From the IMG/VR virus record IMGVR_UViG_3300030103_003629, positions 32,462 to 96,461 of that record: a stretch of DNA of 64,000 nt, one strand, 5' to 3'. This document shows, piece by piece, positions 50,538 to 56,116 of this stretch (position 1 is its first letter; each line of letters opens with the position of its first letter). A program made the position numbers and the translations under genes. The notes under the pieces are model-generated. The model had not been told where the DNA came from, searched no databases, and saw nothing but the letters and a program-made list of their open reading frames with translations. This DNA is from a virus.

Positions 50538-50660
50538 ATGAAAAAGATTATAATTACTCAAAAAGAAATCCAGGACGCTATGAAACATAGAGTTCAAAGG
50601 AACAAAAAAAAGTATTACCGGAAGGTAAAACACAAAAGTGCTTCTAAAGAGGCACAATGA
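50538..50660 (+). CDS. Basic microprotein (40 residues)
   Basis: MKKIIITQKEIQDAMKHRVQ is followed by a run rich in Lys/Arg/Tyr (NKKKYYRKVKHKSASKEAQ). ATG at 50538, TGA at 50658-50660. It is 6 bases after the 51-residue gene, in the same transcript. The high charge suggests RNA binding, which would fit the surrounding RNA elements, but this is inference. Confidence 0.5.
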   Translation: MKKIIITQKEIQDAMKHRVQRNKKKYYRKVKHKSASKEAQ

Positions 50661-50667
50661 CATTTGG

Positions 50668-50748
50668 TGTTTATCTATAGCTTGCTATAGTATAAGCATC
50701 TCATGGCCTTATGGTCATGCGGTTGCTCTCAAACCGTTAAGATAAACC
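50668..50748 (+). ncRNA. tRNA-like RNA element
   Basis: GTTTATCT (50669-50676) pairs with AGATAAAC (50740-50747), 8 bp. Inside are three arms: CTATAG-CTTG-CTATAG (50675-50690), CATGGCC-TTAT-GGTCATG (50702-50719) and CGGTT-GCTCTCA-AACCG (50720-50736), the last with a tRNA-like 5-bp stem and 7-base loop. The first arm shares a base with the closing stem. It is not a canonical tRNA: the loop is not TTCRANYC, four bases separate the last arm from the closing stem, and no clear CCA follows. Confidence 0.5.
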
Positions 50749-50765
50749 AGTAATGGTATAAATCT

Positions 50766-50816
50766 GTAGTCGTCTTGGTAATAGACTACGGAGATATGTA
50801 TAGCTTGCTATATGTA
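50766..50816 (+). repeat. Hairpin pair with TAGCTTGCTA element
   Basis: GTAGTC (50766-50771) pairs with GACTAC (50784-50789); then GTATAGCTTGCTATATGTAT contains a TATAG-CTTG-CTATA hairpin. The TAGCTTGCTATA sequence also occurs in the tRNA-like element. Confidence 0.4.
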
Positions 50817-50827
50817 TTTTATAGAAG

Positions 50828-50949
50828 AGTATTCCAATATCCATGTAACGGCAGCAATAAATCCCACGGGTTTGTGAGTTGCATGGAGAGTATGACAGGC
50901 ATGCTCTTGAGCTTAAAAGGCAATAAGAATTGGGATAGATATTGGTACT
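50828..50949 (+). ncRNA. Structured RNA element 4 (multi-branched)
   Basis: AGTA + CCAATATC (50828-50841, two-base bulge) pairs with GATATTGG + TACT (50938-50949). Inside are CCATGTAAC (50841-50849) with GTTGCATGG (50877-50885), AAATCC (50860-50865) with GGGTTT, and AGAGTATG with CATGCTCT (about 50887-50906). Three helices meet in one junction. A 219-base ORF covers the segment, but its codons are not convincing. Confidence 0.45.
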
Positions 50950-51070
50950 ATGGTGTTGTCGCACTTAGAGCTGGTATTAGAATTTGTATTTAGAATGCTG
51001 TAAGAAATTACGTGTTCACATAAATATTCATTTAGTTAGTAGCTTTGACAAGCAAAAGCAGGTAGGAGTA

Positions 51071-51104
51071 GTAATCTAAACTTCCCAAAAGGAAGCATGA
51101 TTAC
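51071..51104 (+). repeat. Two-part hairpin
   Basis: GTAATC (51071-51076) pairs with GATTAC (51099-51104), enclosing CTTCC-CAAAA-GGAAG (51081-51095). No T-run. Outside it, GTTAGT (about 51034) can pair with ACTAAC (about 51129), giving a larger closed domain. Confidence 0.45.
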
Positions 51105-51214
51105 ATAAACTCTAAGCGCCTTCTATCACTAACCTGAAACCTTTTTAAGCCATTAGATTGGCAAAGTTTAATTTAAATATCAAGTAATAACTTAAAAGCA
51201 AAATTAGTTTAGAG

Positions 51215-51384
51215 ACTATTGTGATGCCATTAAAGGCAACAATGTTCTTATCCTTCTGCAATATGGAGGCATGGATAGCTCGCAAGGCTTGCCATGAAGG
51301 AATCCAGTAGTATCTGTAGTGAGGGGACACCCTCTTTAGCTCGTAAGGCATGCGGTATGAAAGTGAACTTATGTAAACAATAGT
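51215..51384 (+). ncRNA. Structured RNA element 5, with a repeated TAGCTCG unit
   Basis: ACTATTGT (51215-51222) pairs perfectly with ACAATAGT (51377-51384). Inside: TCCTTC (51251-51256) with GAAGGA (about 51296-51301); GAGGG-GACA-CCCTC (51321-51334); AAGT-GA-ACTT. Two similar units, TAGCTCGCAAGGCTTGCC and TAGCTCGTAAGGCATGCG (51276 and 51337), each followed by ATGAA(G/A)G, lie 61 bases apart. No ORF. Confidence 0.5.
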
Positions 51385-51479
51385 AGTGATGGCGGACATC
51401 TTAATCCGTGAACATGTACAGTACAAATTAGAAATAGTTTGTGTGAGATAGTTGGAGAAATCCTAATTAATCTGTACGT

Positions 51480-51508
51480 AAAAGGTCAAGCTCTCAGCCT
51501 TTTTTTTT
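51480..51508 (+). terminator. Possible terminator before the 3'-phosphatase gene
   Basis: AAAAGG pairs with CCTTTT over a 12-base loop and runs into nine T. The A-T-rich stem makes it weak. It would end the structured-RNA transcript or act as an attenuator for the phosphatase gene. Confidence 0.5.
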
Positions 51509-51555
51509 ATATCAGAACAATTATTAATCAATTAAAGTTAAAGACGCATAAGCTT

Positions 51556-52023
51556 ATGAAAAAAGAATTAGCAATTATTGTAGATGTTGACGGGACGTTA
51601 GCAGATATGAGAGGTATTAGAGGACCTTTTGAGTGGGACAAAGTTCACCTTGATAGACCCCATCAAGATATTATTGATCTTGTTAAAGATTTAGCATGTG
51701 TTGGATTTGATGCAGGTTTAGAAATACATCCAGATTTAGAATTTGAACCTAAATACAGTATTATCATTACTACAGGTAGAGATGGTGTTTGTGAAGCGGC
51801 AACAAAACAATGGTTGCATGATCATAAAGTACCTTATGATGATTTTTATATCAGAAAAGCAGGTGACTTTAGGAAAGATAACATCATTAAGTCTGAGATC
51901 TATATGGATCATATCAGACCTAAGTATGATGTTAAGTATGTCATTGATGACAGAGACCAGGTTGTTGAAATGTGGAGGTCATTAGGTTTACGGGTGTTAC
52001 AAGTAGCACCAGGAAACTTTTAA
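51556..52023 (+). CDS. Polynucleotide 3'-phosphatase (T4 Pnkp phosphatase-domain type, HAD superfamily)
   Basis: The frame opens at 51439, but ATG at 51556 (MKKELAIIVDVDGTLADMRG) is the clear start, with an AT-rich leader (AAGCTTATG). 155 residues. HAD motif I DVDGTLA (Asp nucleophile and Asp acid/base), motif II ITTGRDG, and motif IV VKYVIDDRDQVVEMWRSLGLRVLQVAPGNF match the C-terminal domain of T4 polynucleotide kinase-phosphatase. It removes 3' phosphates from DNA or RNA ends. The kinase domain is absent. It is surrounded by structured RNA elements, so a role in RNA repair or maturation is attractive but is inference. Confidence 0.8.
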   Translation: MKKELAIIVDVDGTLADMRGIRGPFEWDKVHLDRPHQDIIDLVKDLACVGFDAGLEIHPDLEFEPKYSIIITTGRDGVCEAATKQWLHDHKVPYDDFYIRKAGDFRKDNIIKSEIYMDHIRPKYDVKYVIDDRDQVVEMWRSLGLRVLQVAPGNF

Positions 52024-52025
52024 GG

Positions 52026-52152
52026 TGTTGAAGAGTGTAAGTCCAGACGTGGCAGTATCAACATAATAGAGAGTAAAACATTTGCGTACTCACTCTCTTC
52101 CTTAGATAATAGGAGTTGGCAGTAATCTCAGCGTAACAAAACTGCCATTTTT
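52026..52152 (+). ncRNA. Structured RNA element 6 with terminator
   Basis: Three consecutive helices begin 3 bases after the phosphatase stop: TGTTGA (52026-52031) with TCAACA (52058-52063), AGAGAGT (52068-52074) with ACTCTCT (52092-52098), and TGGCAGT (52117-52123) with ACTGCCA (52141-52147) followed by T5. The last is an intrinsic terminator. No ORF. It could be a 3'-UTR-derived small RNA. Confidence 0.6.
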
Positions 52153-52194
52153 ATCAAATTAAAAACAATTAATTAAACACTTAAACTATTACTT

Positions 52195-52548
52195 ATGAAA
52201 ACACTTACATTACTTATTTTTAAACTTATGTTATCTGCCGGAGTAGTTGTTCCTATGAATCAGGACAATGAAGGTAGAGAACTTTACGTAGTATTTCCTA
52301 ATGCTAACTCGGTAGCTTTTGATGGAATAGGATTAACTATTCTTGATCTACAAGAAGAAGGCTTACATGGTGCTACAGAAGAATACGGATTTAAATATCT
52401 TGATGAAGCTTTACGTCTGCAAGATGTATCTGATAATGATAGAGCATTTATGTATGAATACTGCTATAAAGGAGAGATATTAAATTGGATTCAGACACTG
52501 GAATTCTCATATAATGAGGCTTATCCTGATGATATAACTTCAAACTAA
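52195..52548 (+). CDS. Early protein, function unknown (117 residues)
   Basis: Starts MKTLTLLIFKLMLSAGVVVPM; the first 20 residues are hydrophobic and could be a signal or anchor. The rest is acidic (EGRELYVVFPNANSVAFDGIG; EILNWIQTLEFSYNEAYPD). AT-rich leader ACTTATG. No known family. It forms a two-gene unit with the next gene. Confidence 0.55.
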   Translation: MKTLTLLIFKLMLSAGVVVPMNQDNEGRELYVVFPNANSVAFDGIGLTILDLQEEGLHGATEEYGFKYLDEALRLQDVSDNDRAFMYEYCYKGEILNWIQTLEFSYNEAYPDDITSN

Positions 52549-52553
52549 TTATT

Positions 52554-52829
52554 ATGACATTAGAATTTATAGTATTCGGTATTATAGATAATCTTGTAAT
52601 GATTATTGGAGCAATGACAGGATATGAAGTGGAGAAGTATCTCCCTTCAAGATTCCAAAAAGGATTGGGCACCGTTATTGGTGCAGGTTTAGGTAACGCC
52701 ACAAGTGATTGGCTTGGTGGTGCAATAGCAGGTAACTTATGTTTAGCTAATGGTACAGCACTTGGTTGTATCATTGGTCTGTTATTCATACCTATCATAT
52801 TATTCATACAAAGACTTTTAAAGAACTAA
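52554..52829 (+). CDS. Membrane protein with glycine-zipper-like segment (91 residues)
   Basis: Segments LEFIVFGIIDNLVMIIGAM, GTVIGAGLGNATSDWLGGAIAG and CIIGLLFIPIILFI, the middle one Gly-rich as in pore- or zipper-forming helices, and a basic end QRLLKN. It starts 5 bases after the previous gene. A similar small Gly-rich protein type is found in crAss-like and other Bacteroidota phages. A holin-like or pore-forming activity is possible. Confidence 0.55.
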   Translation: MTLEFIVFGIIDNLVMIIGAMTGYEVEKYLPSRFQKGLGTVIGAGLGNATSDWLGGAIAGNLCLANGTALGCIIGLLFIPIILFIQRLLKN

Positions 52830-52834
52830 GGTCT

Positions 52835-52906
52835 AGGGCAGTGATTGTATACCGTGAAATTCGGAGGTTTAAATTACCCAAGCAGAAAACCTTTCATTGC
52901 CCTTTT
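52835..52906 (+). ncRNA. Structured RNA element 7 ending in an intrinsic terminator
   Basis: GGGCAGTGA (52835-52843) pairs with TCATTGCCC (52893-52901), 9 bp with one G-U, followed by T5. AGGTTT (52864-52869) with AAACCT (52886-52891) and CCG-TGAAATT-CGG form inner helices. It begins 6 bases after the stop of the 91-residue gene. Confidence 0.6.
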
Positions 52907-52920
52907 TAATTTATAAATAT

Positions 52921-53032
52921 TAAAGCAGGAGTCTTTGATCCGTTGAAGGTTACTTAGAGTTCTATAGTTGGCTAGCTATAAACTATAGTAATGCTCAGGC
53001 ACGTTAAAACTGGAGGTTAGATGACTGCTTTA
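52921..53032 (+). ncRNA. Structured RNA element 8
   Basis: TAAAGCAG (52921-52928) pairs perfectly with CTGCTTTA (53025-53032). Inside, CTATAGTT (52962-52969) pairs with AACTATAG (52981-52988) across GGCTAGCTATA. No ORF. Two further hairpins follow: TTCTTGT (53050-53056) with ACAAGAA (53064-53070), then the terminator at 53079. Confidence 0.55.
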
Positions 53033-53078
53033 TTAATACTAGTAAGCAATTCTTGTGCTTTAAACAAGAAAGGTTTTA

Positions 53079-53107
53079 ATACTTGTACCTGAACAAGTAT
53101 TTTTTTT
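53079..53107 (+). terminator. Strong terminator before the 78-residue gene
   Basis: ATACTTGT-ACCTGA-ACAAGTAT (8 bp) followed by seven or eight T. The next ATG is only 15 bases away, so the gene needs its own promoter or readthrough; TATCTTTA in the gap is close to TAnnTTTG. Confidence 0.8.
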
Positions 53108-53121
53108 ACTATCTTTACAAC

Positions 53122-53358
53122 ATGTTATACTTTAAAAGAGCAAAGAAAGGCAAGTATGAAGTCACTCAAATTACAAAAGGAGTGGTTAACTTTGTATATT
53201 CCGTTAATGCTAGCAATAAAAAAGAGGCACTGGAACAGATAGAAAATAAAGTTAATGATCCTAACTTTGAACCTCTAGAAGAAGCTGATAGAATTGAGGC
53301 TCATCCAGACTATGACAGTACATCAACCTATAAAGTAACAGAAGTTGAACAAGACTGA
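53122..53358 (+). CDS. Small early protein (78 residues)
   Basis: ATG at 53122 chosen over an upstream TTG that lies within the terminator. MLYFKRAKKGKYEVTQITKGVVNFVYSV has a single-domain alpha/beta look (two strands, then ASNKKEALEQIENKVNDPN). Acidic C-terminus. Function unknown. Confidence 0.55.
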   Translation: MLYFKRAKKGKYEVTQITKGVVNFVYSVNASNKKEALEQIENKVNDPNFEPLEEADRIEAHPDYDSTSTYKVTEVEQD

Positions 53359-53539
53359 ACTCATAGAATTAAGTTATTTACTTGTAGATGAACAACAAGT
53401 ACGTAGATATATGGATGAGGATTGGTTCTCTGATGAAGCTTGCTATGTAGAAGATAAAGGATGGTTCATTCCCAGTAAATATTTAGTACATACTTTTAAT
53501 AAAAAAGAGTACATGTTTCCTGGACCAATTAATTTGTAA
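53345..53539 (+). CDS. Small early protein, TTG start (64 residues)
   Basis: The frame overlaps the previous gene by 14 bases and starts with TTG (first residues after Met: NKTELIELSYLLVDE). No in-frame ATG exists until residue 23. Contains DEQQVRRYMDEDWFSDEACYVEDKG and IPSKYLVHTFNKKEYMFPG. Acidic, no family. The TTG start is inferred from overlap coupling. Confidence 0.5.
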   Translation: MNKTELIELSYLLVDEQQVRRYMDEDWFSDEACYVEDKGWFIPSKYLVHTFNKKEYMFPGPINL

Positions 53540-53559
53540 ACCACTTAATTTATATACTT

Positions 53560-53871
53560 ATGAAACACTTAATTAAAAGGGTAAAGGATTTCTTTGCCCA
53601 TAATCCAGAGACGGATGTCAAATATCTTCAGGAAAAGATAAGAAGACTTGAGAATGATTTAGCAATGTTTGATTATAACTATTATCAAATGCATATTGAA
53701 AGAGGAACAGCAGATGCTTCTACTCTTGATATGCTTAAAGAACAAGCGCAGTTTCACATTACTAATCACATAGAATTATTATGTAGAGCAAGAATACTTA
53801 GACTAAAGAAAAGATTAATAGTCTTTGTAGTATCTATCAATATTATATTATTAATCTCTTTAATACTTTAA
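53560..53871 (+). CDS. Coiled-coil protein with C-terminal membrane anchor (103 residues)
   Basis: MKHLIKRVKDFFAHNPETDVK, then a coiled-coil (QEKIRRLENDLAMFDYNYYQMHI), and a C-terminal membrane helix (LIVFVVSINIILLISLIL). Tail-anchored topology places the coiled-coil in the cytoplasm. AT-rich leader ATACTTATG. Function unknown; could tether phage or host complexes to the membrane. Confidence 0.55.
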   Translation: MKHLIKRVKDFFAHNPETDVKYLQEKIRRLENDLAMFDYNYYQMHIERGTADASTLDMLKEQAQFHITNHIELLCRARILRLKKRLIVFVVSINIILLISLIL

Positions 53872-53873
53872 TC

Positions 53874-54050
53874 ATGGCAAAGAAAGAAAAATTAAAACAC
53901 TTTATTGTAGGATTTAGACTAGGAGCTATGCCTAAAGTTAAAAAGTTTATGATGCCGGGGAAGCATCATGAGAGAGGACCATATTGGTTTGATCATTATA
54001 ATGAAGGCTTACTTGCACAGATTAGAGATTACAGACGCAGAAATACCTAA
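53874..54050 (+). CDS. Small basic protein (58 residues)
   Basis: MAKKEKLKHFIVGFRLGAMP, then KVKKFMMPGKHHERGPYWFDHYNEGLLAQIRDYRRR. ATG at 53874, TAA at 54048-54050; the gap to the previous gene is 2 bases. Hydrophobic-basic pattern, no membrane span. Conserved-looking, no family known. Confidence 0.5.
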   Translation: MAKKEKLKHFIVGFRLGAMPKVKKFMMPGKHHERGPYWFDHYNEGLLAQIRDYRRRNT

Positions 54051-54095
54051 TTAAAAATAGTATGTTCTCAAGAATGTACTTTTCCTGAATGAAAT

Positions 54096-54120
54096 ATGGG
54101 GGATAAACGTCCCCCATTTT
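54096..54120 (+). terminator. Strong terminator before the replication module
   Basis: ATGGGGG-ATAAACGT-CCCCCAT, a 7-bp G-C-rich stem followed by TTTTC. It ends the accessory region. Confidence 0.8.
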
Positions 54121-54208
54121 CAAAGAATAGCTATATAGTGGCAAATATTTAATGTTTAAACTAAAATTTCTGCATAAAATATAATATATTTACGTCTACT
54201 ATAATGAG

Positions 54209-54472
54209 ATGCAGTATCAGTTACCAAATGGCAAGGTTGTTTACTTGAGTATTGAGGAGTTTTTAAACCTCACAGATCAAGACATCCAATATCTTATGGC
54301 CATGAATGCTGGTGACTACGTTAATAATCCTTTTCAAGGTTCTGCAATTAGTAGAAAATCTATTCCAAGTTTATCAACAGATGATGATGACATCATTAAA
54401 CCAATTGATGATGATGATCTTAGAGATATTGATCTCAATAATCTAGATGATATAGAAGATCTTTTAAAATAA
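54209..54472 (+). CDS. Acidic small protein (87 residues)
   Basis: MQYQLPNGKVVYLSIEEFLNLTDQDIQYLMAM; the second half is very acidic (DDDDIIKPIDDDDLRDIDLNN). Acidic C-termini of this kind mimic DNA or bind SSB-type partners. It lies 90 bases before the SSB-like gene. A DNA-mimic inhibitor is one possibility. In the leader TATATTTA resembles the TAnnTTTG box. Confidence 0.55.
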   Translation: MQYQLPNGKVVYLSIEEFLNLTDQDIQYLMAMNAGDYVNNPFQGSAISRKSIPSLSTDDDDIIKPIDDDDLRDIDLNNLDDIEDLLK

Positions 54473-54489
54473 TAGTAATAACTATTCTT

Positions 54490-54530
54490 ACTCTTGATGT
54501 GAGCAGTCAAGAGTATAGTAAGTTCTGCTC
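54490..54530 (+). promoter_or_regulatory. H-type pseudoknot in the leader of the SSB-like gene
   Basis: Stem 1: ACTCTTGA (54490-54497) pairs with TCAAGAGT (54507-54514). Stem 2: GAGCAG (54501-54506), inside the loop of stem 1, pairs perfectly with CTGCTC (54525-54530). Loops are 3, 0 and 10 bases. An unstructured AT-rich stretch of 32 bases follows before the ATG at 54563. T4 gene 32 autoregulation uses the same layout. Confidence 0.6.
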
Positions 54531-54562
54531 AATCAATTATTTATTTATTAACCTTTTAAATT

Positions 54563-55078
54563 ATGAGTCTAAAATTAGATCAAGAGAAACCTCCTGTGAG
54601 AGTTTCTGCAGACAAAGCAGGCTGTATTATTAAACAGTCAAAGAATCCTGAATGGGGATTCATTAGAGTAGTACAAGAAAAACTTGTAGTAAAAGATAAC
54701 TTCTATGGAGAAAAAGAAGTTAGTGCTTTATTCCACGGACCTATGGAAAAATTGAAAAGTATGGGACTTCAAGCAGGAGATAAGCTAATAGGAAATGTTT
54801 ATATAAAAGAACAATTAACTCCTTTTAGTTTAGCTACAGCTGAGAAAGACAAGAAGAAAGCTGGTGACACAGGTATATTCTTAACAGTTGATGGTTGTCC
54901 AATTTACCGTAGAACATACTACACAACAGCTTCTAATGTTGAAGATACTTTAATTCAACATGATAACATAGAAGAGCTTAGAGCAGCGTATGAATCACAA
55001 AAGGATACTGAAGATGTATCAACTAGTACATCTGAAAGTTTATCAGAAACATCTTTTGAAGATGATTTCTCACTATAA
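54563..55078 (+). CDS. Putative single-stranded DNA-binding protein
   Basis: 171 residues. The first 125 residues are beta-rich with alternating basic and aromatic residues (VRVSADKAGCIIKQSKNPEWGFIRVVQEKLVVKDNFYG; DKLIGNVYIKEQLTPF), which fits an OB-fold; the final part is Ser/Thr-rich and ends with ETSFEDDFSL, an acidic-aromatic tail like those that SSB proteins use to recruit replication enzymes. It precedes an HNH protein and an SF2 helicase in the replication module. A pseudoknot in its leader suggests translational feedback. The call is by pattern and place. Confidence 0.65.
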   Translation: MSLKLDQEKPPVRVSADKAGCIIKQSKNPEWGFIRVVQEKLVVKDNFYGEKEVSALFHGPMEKLKSMGLQAGDKLIGNVYIKEQLTPFSLATAEKDKKKAGDTGIFLTVDGCPIYRRTYYTTASNVEDTLIQHDNIEELRAAYESQKDTEDVSTSTSESLSETSFEDDFSL

Positions 55079-55110
55079 CATTTAGCTTATTTAGTTTAGG
55101 CTAAACTACA

Positions 55111-55145
55111 GGGAGGAAGGAGTAGGTTACTTTCTCCCTTTTTTT
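55111..55145 (+). terminator. Terminator after the SSB-like gene
   Basis: GGGAGGAAG pairs with CTTTCTCCC (9 bp, one G-U), followed by T7. A second hairpin, TAGTTTA-GGC-TAAACTA, lies at 55092-55108. Tandem hairpins separate SSB from the next gene. Confidence 0.8.
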
Positions 55146-55168
55146 ATTAATCCCCAAATGTATAACAC

Positions 55169-55711
55169 ATGAAAAAACAAATTTCAAATCGCAGAGGAAA
55201 GTATCAGTTTGCAGGCAAGCTGTCAGACTTTCAAAAGTTAGAAGCTAACCCAAAAAGCTTCGTTAAGTATGAGCAGGATAAATATACTGCTTACCAAAAT
55301 TATCTTTACAAAAGAGCTTTATATGGATTTAAAGCAATGACTAAAGAAGAGTATAATAATACTTGTAAACAAAAGAAACAAAGAATAAGTAGAGTATATC
55401 TGAGAGCTCAAAAAGTTATTAATAAACTTAAACAGGAAAGTACAAATAGATACTCAAACTTTATATTTAAGACTTTGTTTCCAGATGCACCATTAACTGA
55501 TTGGTTCATTGAAAATAGTTTTACAGATGATAAGTTTAAAAATACTCTTACCTTTGCTGACCTAGGTATATCTAAAGATGATATAGTTCAAATATTTATA
55601 AAGGAAGGTGTCTTACCTCATAATTTTATGAATATCACAGAACAACCTAAGTCTAAATTAAAGAGAAATAATTCTCAAAAATTACCAAGGTTAAAGTATC
55701 AATGTAAATGA
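55169..55711 (+). CDS. Replication-module protein, function unknown (180 residues)
   Basis: Basic, helical N-terminus (MKKQISNRRGKYQFAGKLSDFQKLEANPKSFVKYEQDKY), then a helical body with aromatic residues and a Lys-rich tail (KSKLKRNNSQKLPRLKYQCK). No recognised motif. It overlaps the HNH gene by 4 bases (ATGA), so the two are translationally coupled. It could be a DNA-binding partner of the HNH protein. Confidence 0.55.
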   Translation: MKKQISNRRGKYQFAGKLSDFQKLEANPKSFVKYEQDKYTAYQNYLYKRALYGFKAMTKEEYNNTCKQKKQRISRVYLRAQKVINKLKQESTNRYSNFIFKTLFPDAPLTDWFIENSFTDDKFKNTLTFADLGISKDDIVQIFIKEGVLPHNFMNITEQPKSKLKRNNSQKLPRLKYQCK

Positions 55712-56115
55712 TAAAAGCTAAAAAGAAAGTGTGTGATTCTTGTGAAGAACTCACTTATATCTGGAAAAATTATGGCGGCATGCGCTGGTGTAAAAAATGC
55801 TGGAGTTGCCACAAGGCTAAAGAAGGTGTTAAAAAACCAACTACGTCAGCCATCCGTCATAGTTCTGCCAGAAGACAAAAGAAAGATAATGAATATTTAA
55901 AGTTAAGAAAAAGATACTTAACTGAAAACTCATTATGTAAAGTAAAAGTAAAAGGATGCACAACACATGCAACAGATGTACATCATACAAGAGGTGGCAG
56001 TGAAAGAGATGTGTATTATTTAATACAATCTACTTGGTTACCTGTATGTAGAAGTTGTCATAACTGGATACATACTAATCCTAAAGAAGCAAGAGAATTA
56101 AATTATTTAAAATAA
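55708..56115 (+). CDS. HNH-type nuclease with zinc-ribbon N-terminus
   Basis: 135 residues. Two CxxC-type motifs (VCDSCEEL, WCKKCWSC) are followed by an HNH-like region: CKVKVKGCTTHATDVHHTRGGSERD, with the DVHH pair, and LPVCRSCHNWIHTNP. The last resembles the terminal Cys-x-x-Cys-His of NinG- and HNH-type nucleases, with the metal-binding His. It probably cleaves branched or nicked DNA in recombination. Position between SSB-like and SF2 helicase genes fits recombination-dependent replication. Confidence 0.7.
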   Translation: MIKAKKKVCDSCEELTYIWKNYGGMRWCKKCWSCHKAKEGVKKPTTSAIRHSSARRQKKDNEYLKLRKRYLTENSLCKVKVKGCTTHATDVHHTRGGSERDVYYLIQSTWLPVCRSCHNWIHTNPKEARELNYLK

Positions 56116-56116
56116 T

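Noticed and set aside
50737-51426. ORFs on both strands in the RNA-rich region
   Set aside because: Overlapping frames on both strands with no good start context; the same bases form long RNA helices, so an RNA reading explains more.
49860-51440. Canonical tRNA genes
   Set aside because: Searched by eye for T-loop GGTTCRANYC-type sequences and CCA ends; none seen. Only tRNA-like folds remain.
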